Assembly (NCBI GenBank): GCA_900551365.1
Contig: URVZ01000002.1
Location: 1-64,000 of the forward strand
Direction: 5' to 3'
Source of the DNA: an uncultured Collinsella sp.
GTDB taxonomy: Bacteria; Actinomycetota; Coriobacteriia; Coriobacteriales; Coriobacteriaceae
Length of the DNA stretch: 64,000 bases
Shown: positions 16,851 to 25,975 of the stretch, piece by piece
How positions within the stretch are numbered: position 1 is the first letter of the stretch
How the letters are laid out: every line of letters starts with the position of its first letter
Translations under genes and position numbers: made by a program
The notes under the pieces: generated by a model
Seen by the model: only the letters and a program-made list of their open reading frames with translations
The model's database searches: none
Told to the model about the DNA's origin: nothing

Positions 16851-19039
16851 TCGATGCGCTCGACCAGGCCGCTCAGGAGCGGGGCAATCGTTCGGCAGGG
16901 GTATGGCTCCTTGTCGCTCTGCTGGGGATAGCGCTCTCGGTTGCTGCCGGCATGATGAGCTACGGTTACATGACGGCCCAAGCCGAGCAGCGCTTTGCCG
17001 ACGTTGTCGATTACGTGGCGACGCAGAGCCTTTCCTACGATGCATTCAACAGCGCCTGTACGACCAAAAACCTGATTCGCGTTATGGAGATCGCCGGAGA
17101 GGCTGCCCGCGATATGGAGCGCGACGGTTCGGTGGATAGCGCCATGCTGGAGCAATATGCCGACCAGTTCAACGTGAGCACGCTGATCGTGACGGACGCA
17201 TCGGGCAATTTGGTGTCCGAGTCCTCGACGGGCGATGTGGGCTACGAGTCGATCGCTGCGTATCTCAAAGAATCACCCGTGCTGGAGGTGGCAACTCATC
17301 CGCTTAAGTCCTATACCGCCCGCATCACGCTTGCGGATGATTCGGTCGCAGGCATTGGCTGCGTGACTCGGCAGGATGGCGAGGGCATCGTTATCGCGGT
17401 AAGGCATCAGAGCGCGAAGGCGGTTGCAGGCAATACACTCAAACTGCAGAGCTTGCTCGAAGGCTATGAAACCATCGATAGCGGCAATATCGTGATCGAA
17501 AGCGACGGCAAGGTCGTTGCGACCAATGCCGTTGAACCCACCGTATTGGGCGCATTCGATCTGCCTGCGACGGACGTCTTCATTGTCGACGGTATTAAGG
17601 ATCGATGCCTGGCTGGTAAGGTCAGATTGGTTAACGCCGACGGCGAGTGGTATTTGGGCACATTTGGAAAAGCGCACAAATTCTATGTGTACACCTATGC
17701 CTCGGCGCGGCGCTACTTTGAGGTCGTCGCGGCTGTTGCTGCCGGCGTGCTGGCGCTCTACAGCGGTGTTATAGCCGTTGTTGTGACGGTGCGTCGCCGC
17801 GCTGATCGCCGACGTTTGACGGACTTGCTGCAGCAGGAGCGCGACTATGGCGACAAGCTGGCAAAGGCGGCGCGCGAGGCCTCGTCTGCCAACTCGGCAA
17901 AGACAGAGTTTCTGCGTCGCATGAGCCACGATCTGCGCACGCCCATCAACGGCATTCGCGGCATGGTCGAGGTCGGCGATGCCAATGCGGACGATTTGCA
18001 AAAGCAGACCGAGTGCCGCTCAAAGATCTGGACGGCGTCGGGACTGCTGCTCGACCTTGCCAACGAGGCACTCGATATGAGTCGCCTGGAGAGCGGCCAG
18101 GTCGACCTGAACCTCGTACCCACAAATTTGGTGGCCCTCAACTGTGAAGTGCGCGATATTCTGGAGCGCCAGGCCGAGGAGCGTCTGGTGACAATTATCT
18201 GCGACCAGCAGACCCTTAATCATCCCTATGCTCGGGTGAGCGTGACGCACCTCAAGCGCTTGTTGCTCAATATTGCCGGCAATGCCGTCAAGTACAACCG
18301 CCAGGGCGGCTATGTTCGCCTGGTGTGCCGCGAGGTGGAGCCAGCGGATGGCGTCCCCGTCTATGAATACACGATCGCCGACAACGGTATTGGCATGAGC
18401 GAGGAGTTCCAACAGCACCTCTACGAGCCGTTTTGCCGCGAGGAGCAACAGGTGGAAGGCGCTTCATTGGGAACTGGCCTGGGCGCGCCTATCGCAAAAC
18501 AGTTGGTCGAGCTTATGGGCGGAACCATGAGCTTTACGAGTGTCTTGGGGCAGGGGACGACGTTTACCATTCGCCTGCCGCTCGAGAAATGCAAGCGTTC
18601 CGAGATTCCTCGGGCAGTTCGCGCGGATGCGGGCGATGGCGATGCGCTTCAGGGCTTGCGCGTTTTGCTCGTAGAGGATAACGATCTGAATGCCGAGATC
18701 GCGCAGTTTACGCTCAGCCGTGCCGGTGCCGTCGTGACGCATGCTAAGGATGGCGAGTCTGCCGTCGAGATGTTTGCCGCGAGCGTACCGCACGAGTACG
18801 ACGTGGTGTTGATGGACATCATGATGCCGGGCATCGATGGCCTTGAGGCCACACGTCAGATTCGAGCACTCGATCGCGAGGATGCCGCGACCACGCCGAT
18901 TATCGCCGTGAGCGCCAACGCCTTTGCCGACGACCGCAGGCTTTCGCGTGAGGCGGGCATGAACGCGCACCTGAGTAAACCCGTGAGCTCGCAGGAGCTC
19001 ATTGAGGCGCTTGCGCACATAGCCGCCGACGCTCTATAA
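16847..19039 (+). CDS. Membrane hybrid sensor histidine kinase
   Basis: A 730-residue hybrid kinase. Residues 24-46 form a first membrane helix, about 47-290 an extracytoplasmic sensor region (Cache-like in size), and EVVAAVAAGVLALYSGVIAV a second helix. The cytoplasmic half has the HisKA H-box RRMSHDLRTPINGI with histidine about 361. The HATPase boxes are NAVKYN, DNGIGM and GTGLG. A C-terminal receiver follows: VLLVEDNDLNAEIA, phospho-acceptor aspartate about 657 in LMDIMMPG, and LSKPV. It is translationally coupled (ATGA overlap) to the solute-binding lipoprotein. No separate output regulator or Hpt gene is adjacent, so the downstream target is unknown. Confidence 0.9.
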   Translation: MIDALDQAAQERGNRSAGVWLLVALLGIALSVAAGMMSYGYMTAQAEQRFADVVDYVATQSLSYDAFNSACTTKNLIRVMEIAGEAARDMERDGSVDSAMLEQYADQFNVSTLIVTDASGNLVSESSTGDVGYESIAAYLKESPVLEVATHPLKSYTARITLADDSVAGIGCVTRQDGEGIVIAVRHQSAKAVAGNTLKLQSLLEGYETIDSGNIVIESDGKVVATNAVEPTVLGAFDLPATDVFIVDGIKDRCLAGKVRLVNADGEWYLGTFGKAHKFYVYTYASARRYFEVVAAVAAGVLALYSGVIAVVVTVRRRADRRRLTDLLQQERDYGDKLAKAAREASSANSAKTEFLRRMSHDLRTPINGIRGMVEVGDANADDLQKQTECRSKIWTASGLLLDLANEALDMSRLESGQVDLNLVPTNLVALNCEVRDILERQAEERLVTIICDQQTLNHPYARVSVTHLKRLLLNIAGNAVKYNRQGGYVRLVCREVEPADGVPVYEYTIADNGIGMSEEFQQHLYEPFCREEQQVEGASLGTGLGAPIAKQLVELMGGTMSFTSVLGQGTTFTIRLPLEKCKRSEIPRAVRADAGDGDALQGLRVLLVEDNDLNAEIAQFTLSRAGAVVTHAKDGESAVEMFAASVPHEYDVVLMDIMMPGIDGLEATRQIRALDREDAATTPIIAVSANAFADDRRLSREAGMNAHLSKPVSSQELIEALAHIAADAL

Positions 19040-19041
19040 GC

Positions 19042-19103
19042 ATATGGCCTGGTTCCAAGGTGGGTTGGAACCAGGCCAAAGGTGGGTTGGAACCAGGCCA
19101 TAT
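19042..19103. repeat. Palindrome built from a tandem 22-base repeat (TTGGAACCAGGCC)
   Basis: ATATGGCCTGGTTCCAA (19042-19058) is complementary to 19087-19103. Between them sits another direct copy of TTGGAACCAGGCCA (19065-19078), so either right-hand copy can pair with the left arm. The 22-base unit GGTGGGTTGGAACCAGGCCA plus two bases repeats at 19059-19080 and 19081-19102. It lies between convergent genes and may end both. Confidence 0.7.
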
Positions 19104-19130
19104 TGTTATTGATGAGGCCTGCTGAGGGGC

Positions 19131-19610
19131 TTACTTTTCCTGAATCTGCTTGCCGCAGAGATGCTCAATCGTAATCTCGTAGAGCTGGACGCCCTTAATG
19201 TCCTTGGCGATTTCCTCTTCGACTTCCTCGGCGGAAGGGTAGTACTTAAGGGCGAGCTGGCGGACTTTGTCTTCGATAAACGCGGGAGTGTCGTTCGCCA
19301 GGCGACAGCGGCCAAAGACCACGGTACTCATAACGTAGGGAGCCCAGTCACCGTCCTTGTGCCACTCGTTGCCGTAAACGGTAAAGCAGACCTTGTCATC
19401 GCGCTTGAGTGCGTCGACCTTGTGGCCGGCTTTGGCGCCATGGAAATAAATCTTGTCGTGCTCGGCGTCAAAGAAGTAGTTGACGGGAATGGCGTACGGG
19501 TAGCCATCGTCGCCGTTGACGGCAAAGACGCCGCGCTTGCAGGTAGCGAGCAGTTCGCGCGCTTCCTCGTCAGTGATGGCGCGTTTCTTTCGACGTAAGG
19601 GCCTAAACAT
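19131..19610 (-). CDS. Pyridoxamine 5'-phosphate oxidase-fold (flavin-binding split barrel) protein
   Basis: A 159-residue PPOX-fold protein of the nitroimidazole-resistance/NimA-like subgroup. It has ITDEEARELLATCKRGVFAVNGDDGYPYAIPVNYFFD followed by KIYFHGAKAGHKVDAL and KVCFTVYG, the usual flavin-binding split-barrel pattern. Proteins of this group bind FMN or a related cofactor and reduce small molecules; the substrate is unknown. ATG 19610 is preceded by GGAAG with seven-base spacing. The gene lies 42 bases downstream of the large EvgS-like kinase on the same strand and may be its co-transcribed partner. Confidence 0.82.
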   Translation of the reverse strand: MFRPLRRKKRAITDEEARELLATCKRGVFAVNGDDGYPYAIPVNYFFDAEHDKIYFHGAKAGHKVDALKRDDKVCFTVYGNEWHKDGDWAPYVMSTVVFGRCRLANDTPAFIEDKVRQLALKYYPSAEEVEEEIAKDIKGVQLYEITIEHLCGKQIQEK

Positions 19611-19652
19611 CGTTGGCTTCCTTTCTGGTCGTGCGTGGTGGTTGAGCACAAA

Positions 19653-22463
19653 CTATAGCGAAACGGATCCGTTTTTCTTGATGCGGGCGAGTATGTTTTT
19701 GAGCTTGTTAAAGTCGAGCGGTTTGGACAGATGGGCGTTCATGCCGGCGTCGTGTGCCGCCTTGGCGTCTTCGGCAAAGGCGTTGGCGGTGAGCGCGATG
19801 ATGGGGATATCGGCTGCATCGACCTTCTCGCTCAGGCGAATCGCGCGGGTTGCCTCGTAGCCGTCCATGACCGGCATCATAATGTCCATCAGAATCGCAT
19901 CGAAGCTGCCGGCGGGATGCGACAGGTACAGATCGACGACCTCGTTGCCGTTGGCGGCGCGGGTGACCACGACGCCCTCGGATTCTAGCAGCGCCTGGGC
20001 AATCTCGGCATTCAATTCGTTGTCTTCGGCGAGCAGCACGTTCATGTCGGTGAGCGAGCAGTCAGGCGCACTCTCAACCGTATTCGCCCGCGCCTGGGGA
20101 TTCTCGTCGATATCGAGCGGAATCTCCACGTAGAACAAGGTGCCCACATGGAGCTCACTGGTGACTTCGATGGTGCCGCCCATCAGTTCAATAAGCGACT
20201 TGACGATTGGCATGCCCATGCCGGTTCCTTGGAACCTGCTGCGCGCATCGTCGCCTTCTTGGGCAAACGGCTCATAGATATGCTTTAAAAACTTGGGAGT
20301 CATGCCAATGCCGGTATCCGAAACGCTAAAGCAAAAGAGCGCGCGCCCGTTATCGAGTGGCTTGGTCTTTGAACTAAAGGTGACGGAGCCGCCGTGCTTG
20401 TTGTACTTAATGCTGTTGTCTAACAGGTTGATCATGATCTGTCGGATATGGATGGGACTGCCGATCATGTATGGCCCCGTGGCGTACGGCAGACTATTGT
20501 CCTGCATGGTGATGCCGTTACTGGACGCGCGGAGCTTGCACAGCACCAGCGTATTGTCACAGAGCTCTTTGAGGTTAAAAGGCGTATGCTCCAGTGTTAG
20601 CTTGCGGTCTTCGATTTTGCCCATCTCGAGGATGTCGTTGATCAGCGAGAGCAGGTGATTGGCGGCAACGCGCGCCTTGGCACGGCTCTCGCGGGCGACC
20701 TGGATATCGCCTTCCTTCAATTCCTCGATCTCGATAAGGCCCAGGATACCGTTGAGCGGCGTTCGGATGTCGTGGCTCATGCGCGTGAGGAATGCCGTCT
20801 TAGCGGCGTTGGCAGCATCGGCTTTTTTGCGCTCCGTTCGAGCGCGTACGAGCGCCCAGATGAGCAGGACGATGCCAACTGACAACATACCGATAAGGGC
20901 AGCGGCAATGGCGGTGCGGTTGCGATAAAGGAATTGAAGCGTGTTGGATTCCTGGGCCGTGTACGACGTGGAGGAGTAATTGCTTGCGGAGAGCGATTCT
21001 CCGGCATTGATGATGCCCTTGTTGATGATTCCCAACAGCTCGGGTTTTCCGCGCGAAATCCAGCACGAGAGCTCACAAGTGTCAGGGAGCTCGGCCGTCT
21101 CGCAGTTCTCGAGATCATAACGGTCACCGATGGTTTTTACGCGTGAACTGGGGGCGAGGATGCAGTGCACCGTTCCCTTCCTGAGGGCGTCGAACGCTTC
21201 ATCGTCGGATCGGTATTCGGTCACGGTCGCTGTGGGGAACAGACTTTCGAGTACATTTCGGTTGATAAACGATGATTTGGTGCAGGCGATGTTCTGAAGG
21301 TCTTTGTTCAGGTTGCTTCCGGTGTGGATGGCGGTGAGGGATATGGTCCCCAACGATATCGACTGCACAACGCCTGATTGCTCGGCAAACCAGTAATCTC
21401 GGTATACCGGCAGCGCAACGTCGATGCTTCCCTTTGACAGGGCCTTTGACATCATCTTGTAGTTATCAAAGGCGACGGTTTTGACCGTAATGCCAAATTT
21501 ATCGTGCAACGTCGTCGCAAGCGATGCGAGCGAGCCTTCCATTTTGCCGTCTTCGTCTTCGTCTTCGTTGCAGTAGGGGAGTTTGCCCGTAATGTAGCCG
21601 AGTGTGATGGTGTTGTCATTTGCTTTGAGCCAGGAACGTTCGGAACCGTTGAGCGATGATGAACCGCTGTTTTGGGCCGAGTAGTTAGATTTGACTTCGT
21701 CGATATAGCGTGGGTTGACGCGGGCGATTGCCGTCATGGCGGCATTGATGTCGTCCATCAGGTCGGGGCGGCTTTTGGGGACGGCAAAGTAGTAGTCGCT
21801 CGAACCGACGTAGAACATGGGCGACGCCTCGGGCGACGAAATGGTGTCGTTCATGATGACGGCATCGACCTCGCCGTTTGCGAGCGCGGCAAAGAGGGCA
21901 CCGCCGGTGTTGATTTCTTTATAGGTGCAGGTAATGCCTTCGTTGGCGAGCCACTGCTGGCCAACGAAGGTTTGCATAACGCCGGGGTTGCAGCCGATGG
22001 TAAGGCCTTGGAGCGCTCGGGGGTCACCCTTGGCCAGATCGTCGCGCTCGGGCCTGGCATAGATGTAGTAGCGCTCGGTGCCCTCGGGGTTCGATGAGAA
22101 GAGCAGTTTTTGGGCGCGTTCTTCGGAGTAGGAGATGTTTGGCATGAGGTCAATCTCGCCGGCTTCGAGCTTCTCCATAAGCTCGGTGAAGGTGCCGGAG
22201 ACGTATTCGTACTGCCAGCCGGGTGTGTAGTACGAGAGGGTCTGGAGGTACTCGTAACCCCATCCCGAGAGACGCTCGCCGGGGGTGCCGTCCTGGAAGC
22301 CCTCGTTGTTGACGAGCCAACCAACGCGGACCGTTTTGACCTGCTGACTAGAGTCATCGGCAAAAGCCTGGACAGGCGCGATGGAATTCAGCACGGCAAG
22401 CGCGGCAAGCGCGACGGCCAGGGTGCGATATATAACTGAACGAAGGACAGCGGAAGCTCTCAC
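19653..22463 (-). CDS. BvgS/EvgS-like hybrid histidine kinase with two fused solute-binding domains
   Basis: A 936-residue unorthodox kinase. A signal peptide (ending about APVQAFAD) leads to two tandem family 3 solute-binding domains, about 40-270 (VRVGWLVNNEGFQDG, LEAGEIDLMPN) and 280-500 (ITLGYITGKLPYC, SKGSIDVALPVY). One membrane helix follows near 515-540, then HisKA (TRMSHDIRTPLNG, histidine about 564), HATPase (NSIKYN, DTGIGM, GTGMG) and a receiver (LLAEDNELNAEIA, aspartate about 860, LSKPL). This is the BvgS/EvgS layout without PAS or Hpt. GTG 22463 is chosen over TTG 22469 because AGGA lies six bases before it. It converges on the split version at 15981-19039. Confidence 0.9.
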   Translation of the reverse strand: MRASAVLRSVIYRTLAVALAALAVLNSIAPVQAFADDSSQQVKTVRVGWLVNNEGFQDGTPGERLSGWGYEYLQTLSYYTPGWQYEYVSGTFTELMEKLEAGEIDLMPNISYSEERAQKLLFSSNPEGTERYYIYARPERDDLAKGDPRALQGLTIGCNPGVMQTFVGQQWLANEGITCTYKEINTGGALFAALANGEVDAVIMNDTISSPEASPMFYVGSSDYYFAVPKSRPDLMDDINAAMTAIARVNPRYIDEVKSNYSAQNSGSSSLNGSERSWLKANDNTITLGYITGKLPYCNEDEDEDGKMEGSLASLATTLHDKFGITVKTVAFDNYKMMSKALSKGSIDVALPVYRDYWFAEQSGVVQSISLGTISLTAIHTGSNLNKDLQNIACTKSSFINRNVLESLFPTATVTEYRSDDEAFDALRKGTVHCILAPSSRVKTIGDRYDLENCETAELPDTCELSCWISRGKPELLGIINKGIINAGESLSASNYSSTSYTAQESNTLQFLYRNRTAIAAALIGMLSVGIVLLIWALVRARTERKKADAANAAKTAFLTRMSHDIRTPLNGILGLIEIEELKEGDIQVARESRAKARVAANHLLSLINDILEMGKIEDRKLTLEHTPFNLKELCDNTLVLCKLRASSNGITMQDNSLPYATGPYMIGSPIHIRQIMINLLDNSIKYNKHGGSVTFSSKTKPLDNGRALFCFSVSDTGIGMTPKFLKHIYEPFAQEGDDARSRFQGTGMGMPIVKSLIELMGGTIEVTSELHVGTLFYVEIPLDIDENPQARANTVESAPDCSLTDMNVLLAEDNELNAEIAQALLESEGVVVTRAANGNEVVDLYLSHPAGSFDAILMDIMMPVMDGYEATRAIRLSEKVDAADIPIIALTANAFAEDAKAAHDAGMNAHLSKPLDFNKLKNILARIKKNGSVSL

Positions 22464-22558
22464 ATGCAATCCTAACGAATCGAGACATTACCGCATAAGG
22501 ATACCAGCTCAGCCTGCTCAGTCGGCAGCTGTACCGCTAAACGCTCCCGCCCGGCAGT

Positions 22559-22639
22559 CATCGGGGACGTTCTTAAACGACTAGTCATTGGGGACGTTCT
22601 TGTTTGACTGGTCATTTAAGAACGTCCCCAATGACTAGT
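22559..22639. repeat. Palindromic intergenic repeat, GGGGACGTTCTT family, copy 2 (compound)
   Basis: CATCGGGGACGTTCTT (22559-22574) and CATTGGGGACGTTCTT (22586-22601) are two direct left arms. The single right arm AAGAACGTCCCCAATG (22618-22633) fits the second one best and pairing extends out to ACTAGT/ACTAGT (22580-22639). It looks like one complete element plus a half element. It lies in the leader region between the EvgS-like kinase and the channel gene, which diverge here. Confidence 0.8.
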
Positions 22640-22707
22640 TCCGTTTGCTGGGGAGGCATGGGACAATACCGAGCGAACGTGATTGGTTGTCCGTGGAAGG
22701 GGTCGCG

Positions 22708-23133
22708 ATGAAAAAGCTCAGGACGCTTGCCGATGTGCTGCGACAGGCTGGCTTTGCACGCATTACGGGCCTGTTTCTTATTTTCTATCTGCTTTGCTCG
22801 ACGGCTGTCTGGCTGTCCGAGCCCACGACCCTCACGTTTGGCGATGGTCTCTGGTTTAGCTTTGAGACGGTCTCGACGATTGGCTTTGGCGATATCCCCG
22901 CTGAAACGCCGGTTGCCCGCGGCATTACCGTTATCCTAAGCGTCATCAGTATCTTCTATATCGCCATGCTTACGGGCGTGGCGGTGAACTACTGCAATAC
23001 GCTTATCAAGATGCGCCAAAAGGACACCATGGCGCGCTTTATGGACGATCTTGAGCATTTGGAAGAACTCGACCGCGATGAGCTCGCCGATTTGTCGCGC
23101 CGCGTGCGCGAATACCGTCGCCGGCAACGATAG
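22708..23133 (+). CDS. Two-TM potassium channel family protein
   Basis: A 141-residue ion-channel protein with two membrane helices (about 18-36 and 72-96). They flank a pore helix and the selectivity filter TIGFGD, a common variant of the potassium filter TVGYGD. A charged C-terminal helix rich in glutamate and arginine (FMDDLEHLEELDRDELADLSRRVREYRRR) is likely a coiled coil for tetramer assembly. ATG 22708 is chosen because GGAAGGGG precedes it; the open frame upstream of it overlaps the edge of the repeat region. No RCK regulatory domain is attached. The LOG-family gene follows after 36 bases and may be co-transcribed. Confidence 0.85.
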   Translation: MKKLRTLADVLRQAGFARITGLFLIFYLLCSTAVWLSEPTTLTFGDGLWFSFETVSTIGFGDIPAETPVARGITVILSVISIFYIAMLTGVAVNYCNTLIKMRQKDTMARFMDDLEHLEELDRDELADLSRRVREYRRRQR

Positions 23134-23169
23134 AACGGGTGCCGCGCGTCACGACGAGGGGGATTGCAT

Positions 23170-23703
23170 ATGAACATCACCGTCTACCTGGGCGCGAGCG
23201 TCGGCAACGACCCGGCGTTTCTGCCCGCAGTGCAGGAGCTGGGCAATTGGATTGGCGCCAACGGACACGCGCTCGTATACGGCGGGTCCAAATCGGGACT
23301 GATGGGCGCGCTCGCCGATAGCGTACTCGAGGCAGGCGGACATGTGACGGGTGTGGAGCCGAGCTTTTTTATCGAGGCAGAGTTTCAACACGACGGAATC
23401 GACGACCTTATCGTGACGAGCGACATGGCCGAGCGCAAAGCCAAGATGATCGAGCTCGGCGATGCGTTCATCGCATTTCCGGGCGGCACGGGCACGCTCG
23501 AGGAGATTGCCGAGGTTATGTCCGCGGTGTCGTTGGGGCACCTGAGCTCTCCGTGCATCCTGTATAACCTGGACGGTTACTACAACGACCTCAAGGCGTT
23601 GCTCGGGCACATGATTGATAAGGGGCTTTCGAGCCCGAGGCGCCAGCACGGCATCTACTTTGCCGACGATTTGCGCGAGATTGCCTCGATTATCAACGGA
23701 TAA
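23170..23703 (+). CDS. LOG-family protein (putative nucleoside 5'-monophosphate phosphoribohydrolase)
   Basis: A 177-residue LOG/TIGR00730-type protein. Members hydrolyse the N-glycosidic bond of nucleoside monophosphates; in plants and some bacteria the substrates are cytokinin nucleotides, in most bacteria AMP-like compounds. It shows the nucleotide-binding start VYLGASVGNDP, YGGSKSGLMGALAD, MAERKAKMIELGDAFIAFPGGTGTLEE (the PGGxGTxxE signature with catalytic glutamate) and a C-terminal helical part. ATG 23170 follows GAGGGGG. Usual family length is 180-195, so it is complete. Confidence 0.88.
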   Translation: MNITVYLGASVGNDPAFLPAVQELGNWIGANGHALVYGGSKSGLMGALADSVLEAGGHVTGVEPSFFIEAEFQHDGIDDLIVTSDMAERKAKMIELGDAFIAFPGGTGTLEEIAEVMSAVSLGHLSSPCILYNLDGYYNDLKALLGHMIDKGLSSPRRQHGIYFADDLREIASIING

Positions 23704-23828
23704 GTCTTGAGCCTGCCCCACTATGGCTCCCAATGGTGCCGTTTGCGGCGCAGGTGGTTGGCTCGTTCGGGCAACGCTCGCTCTACAATAAAACGTATCT
23801 ATGTCGACTTTGACCGCGGGAGGACCCG

Positions 23829-25133
23829 ATGGATAACCTTGCCAAACCCACGAACCGAGCGCTGTTTTTGGTCAGCGTTGCCGTGACCGGTGCACTCGCG
23901 GGTGCCGCAGTCTGGCTGTTCTTTTTTGCGATGGAGCACGGTATCGACTATCTATGGACCGAGATTCCGCACGCGCTGGGCGTCGCTTCGCCCGAGCTTG
24001 CCAGCGGCCCGTTTGGCTTTCTGCCGTACCCGTTTTTTGTCTGCCTGCTGGGCGGCCTGTTAATCGGTCTGTACGAAAAGATGACAGGCACCAAGACCGA
24101 TGACCTCAACCAGGTGATGGCTAAGGTTAAGCAAGACGGGCGCTACCCGTACGACAATCTGGGCAAGCTTTCGCTCGCGGCATTGCTGCCGCTGCTGTTT
24201 GGCGGCAGCATTGGACCGGAGGCCGGCCTGACCGGCGTCATCGCGGGTCTGTGCAGCTGGGTCGGCGATCGCATGCGTCGCTTTGGCGCCGAGTTTAGGG
24301 AGCTCACGCTGCTGGGCACCCAGGCTGCCCTGACGGCACTCTTTACCGCGCCCGTCTTTGGCTTTGTGGCGCCGCTTGCCGGAAGTACTGACGGCCAGGG
24401 CGAAGACGCCGACGATGAGTCCATGTCCGGCGAGATCACCATCAAGCTGCCCAAGGCGCAAAAGATGGTGGTCTACGGCATTGCGATTGCCGGCGGTCTG
24501 GGCACCTACCTGCTGCTTGGCCAGCTTGTGGGCGGTGGCATGGGCATGCCCAGGTTCGAGGCTGCCGAGGTAGGCAACCTGGAACTTGTTTGGCTCATTC
24601 CGCTGGCGCTGGTCGGCACCGTATGCGGTTGGCTGTTCTTTGTCTCTGAGCATGCGAGCGAAGCGCTTGCCCATGCAATAGGGGCGCGCCCTGTCGTCAA
24701 AGCCATGCTGGCCGGTCTGGCGCTCGCCATCTGCGGCACGGTCCTGCCCTACACCATGTTTGCCGGCGAGACCCAGGCCGACGTGCTCATGGAAACCTAC
24801 CTGACCATTCCCGCTGGCGTGCTTATCGCGACCGGTCTTGTTAAGGCCATGCTGACGCCCGCCCTCATCAACCTTGGTTGGCGTGGCGGCCACTTCTTCC
24901 CGGTTATCTTCTCGGGTGTGAGCCTGGGCTACGGCCTTGCCATCCTCACCGGCGCAGATCCGGTCTTTTGCGTCGCCGTCTGCACGGCATCGACGATGGG
25001 TGCGGTGATGCGCCAGCCGGTCATGGTCGTGGGCCTGCTGCTCATGTGCTTCCCACTCAAGGGTATCGTCTGCATGATCATCGCTGCCGTTATCGCCGCC
25101 GGCATTCCGCTGCCCAAGCCGCTGCGCAAGTAG
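23829..25133 (+). CDS. ClC-family chloride channel or transporter homologue
   Basis: A 434-residue integral membrane protein of the ClC family, with roughly ten hydrophobic segments. The first conserved loop reads GGSIGPEAGLTG and the second GWRGGHFFPVIFSG, matching the GxxGP and GGxFxP selectivity regions. The gating glutamate of classic ClC exchangers (GREGP) is replaced by isoleucine (GSIGP), so proton-coupled exchange may be absent or use another residue. An acidic insert, GQGEDADDESMSGE, lies near residue 195. It stands alone between the LOG gene and a ferredoxin-flavodoxin gene. No fluoride-riboswitch-like leader is visible. Confidence 0.85.
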   Translation: MDNLAKPTNRALFLVSVAVTGALAGAAVWLFFFAMEHGIDYLWTEIPHALGVASPELASGPFGFLPYPFFVCLLGGLLIGLYEKMTGTKTDDLNQVMAKVKQDGRYPYDNLGKLSLAALLPLLFGGSIGPEAGLTGVIAGLCSWVGDRMRRFGAEFRELTLLGTQAALTALFTAPVFGFVAPLAGSTDGQGEDADDESMSGEITIKLPKAQKMVVYGIAIAGGLGTYLLLGQLVGGGMGMPRFEAAEVGNLELVWLIPLALVGTVCGWLFFVSEHASEALAHAIGARPVVKAMLAGLALAICGTVLPYTMFAGETQADVLMETYLTIPAGVLIATGLVKAMLTPALINLGWRGGHFFPVIFSGVSLGYGLAILTGADPVFCVAVCTASTMGAVMRQPVMVVGLLLMCFPLKGIVCMIIAAVIAAGIPLPKPLRK

Positions 25134-25168
25134 CGCGGTTTTTCACGAGTCAATTCCAGGGGTACGAG

Positions 25169-25960
25169 ATGATCCTGTACTTTAGCGCGACAGGGAACAG
25201 CGAGCATGTGGCGCGTCGCATTGCAGCGGTGACAAGCGACAAAGTTATGTCGATTGAGCGCTTTGATGCCGAGATCCTTCACCTTGCTGTGATGGAAGGC
25301 CCCTGTCGGCTGGGGTTTGTCGCCCCGGTATACGCCTGGGGCTTGCCGACGCCAATGATCGAGTTTTTGAAGACTGTCGACCTATCGGTTGCTGCCGGCA
25401 CAAAGGGCGGCGAGCGCCCCTATACGTTCTATGTCTCGACATATGGTTCGACGACCGGGCAATCGGCCAAGTTCGCCCGCGATCTGCTACACGAGCGTGG
25501 GCTCGAGTTAGATGCGGCGATGAGCGTCAAGATGCCCGATACCTGGACGCCTGTTTTCGACCTGTCTGACCCTCAAAAGGTTGAGGGTATCAATAGAGCT
25601 GCCGAGGCGCAGATTGATGCCGTGATCGAGGCGGTGCGGGCACGCCGCACGGGCAACATGATGCGCCATCGCGTGCCTCTGTTTGCATCGTGCGCGTATC
25701 ACGCAATTGGGCTGCCGCGCATGCAACAGACGAGCAAGTTTGCCGTCGATGCCGATCGCTGCATCGGCTGCGGCCTGTGTGCCAAGCGCTGCCCCATGGC
25801 GGCGATTGAGATGCGCGACGGCCTTCCCGTCTGGACAAAGCCGGAGTGCGCAGCCTGCCTTCGTTGCCTGCATTGTTGTCCCAAATTTGCCATCTCGCAC
25901 GGTAAGCGCACGGCATCCCACGGTCAGTACAGGCATCCCAAGCCAGGTGTGAGGATGTAG
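25169..25960 (+). CDS. EFR1-type protein: flavodoxin domain fused to two [4Fe-4S] ferredoxin motifs
   Basis: A 263-residue electron-transfer protein. The N-terminal half is a flavodoxin-like domain starting MILYFSATGNSEHVARRIA (FMN phosphate loop). Near residues 195-245 are two clusters, CIGCGLCAKRCP and CAACLRCLHCCP, each the C-x2-C-x2-C-x3-C-P signature of a [4Fe-4S] ferredoxin. Such EFR1 proteins are common in anaerobes and pass electrons from reduced ferredoxin to unknown reductases. ATG 25169 is preceded by AGGGG; the open frame extends further upstream into the end of the ClC gene, which is a shadow. Confidence 0.88.
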   Translation: MILYFSATGNSEHVARRIAAVTSDKVMSIERFDAEILHLAVMEGPCRLGFVAPVYAWGLPTPMIEFLKTVDLSVAAGTKGGERPYTFYVSTYGSTTGQSAKFARDLLHERGLELDAAMSVKMPDTWTPVFDLSDPQKVEGINRAAEAQIDAVIEAVRARRTGNMMRHRVPLFASCAYHAIGLPRMQQTSKFAVDADRCIGCGLCAKRCPMAAIEMRDGLPVWTKPECAACLRCLHCCPKFAISHGKRTASHGQYRHPKPGVRM

Positions 25961-25975
25961 CGGCTGCTGGCCGCG

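Noticed and set aside
19059..19102. Start of a CRISPR array
   Set aside because: Only two 22-base copies directly abutting each other, no spacers and no cas genes.
23704..23828. Fluoride riboswitch before the ClC-family gene
   Set aside because: No crcB-type consensus pieces are visible in the 125-base gap.
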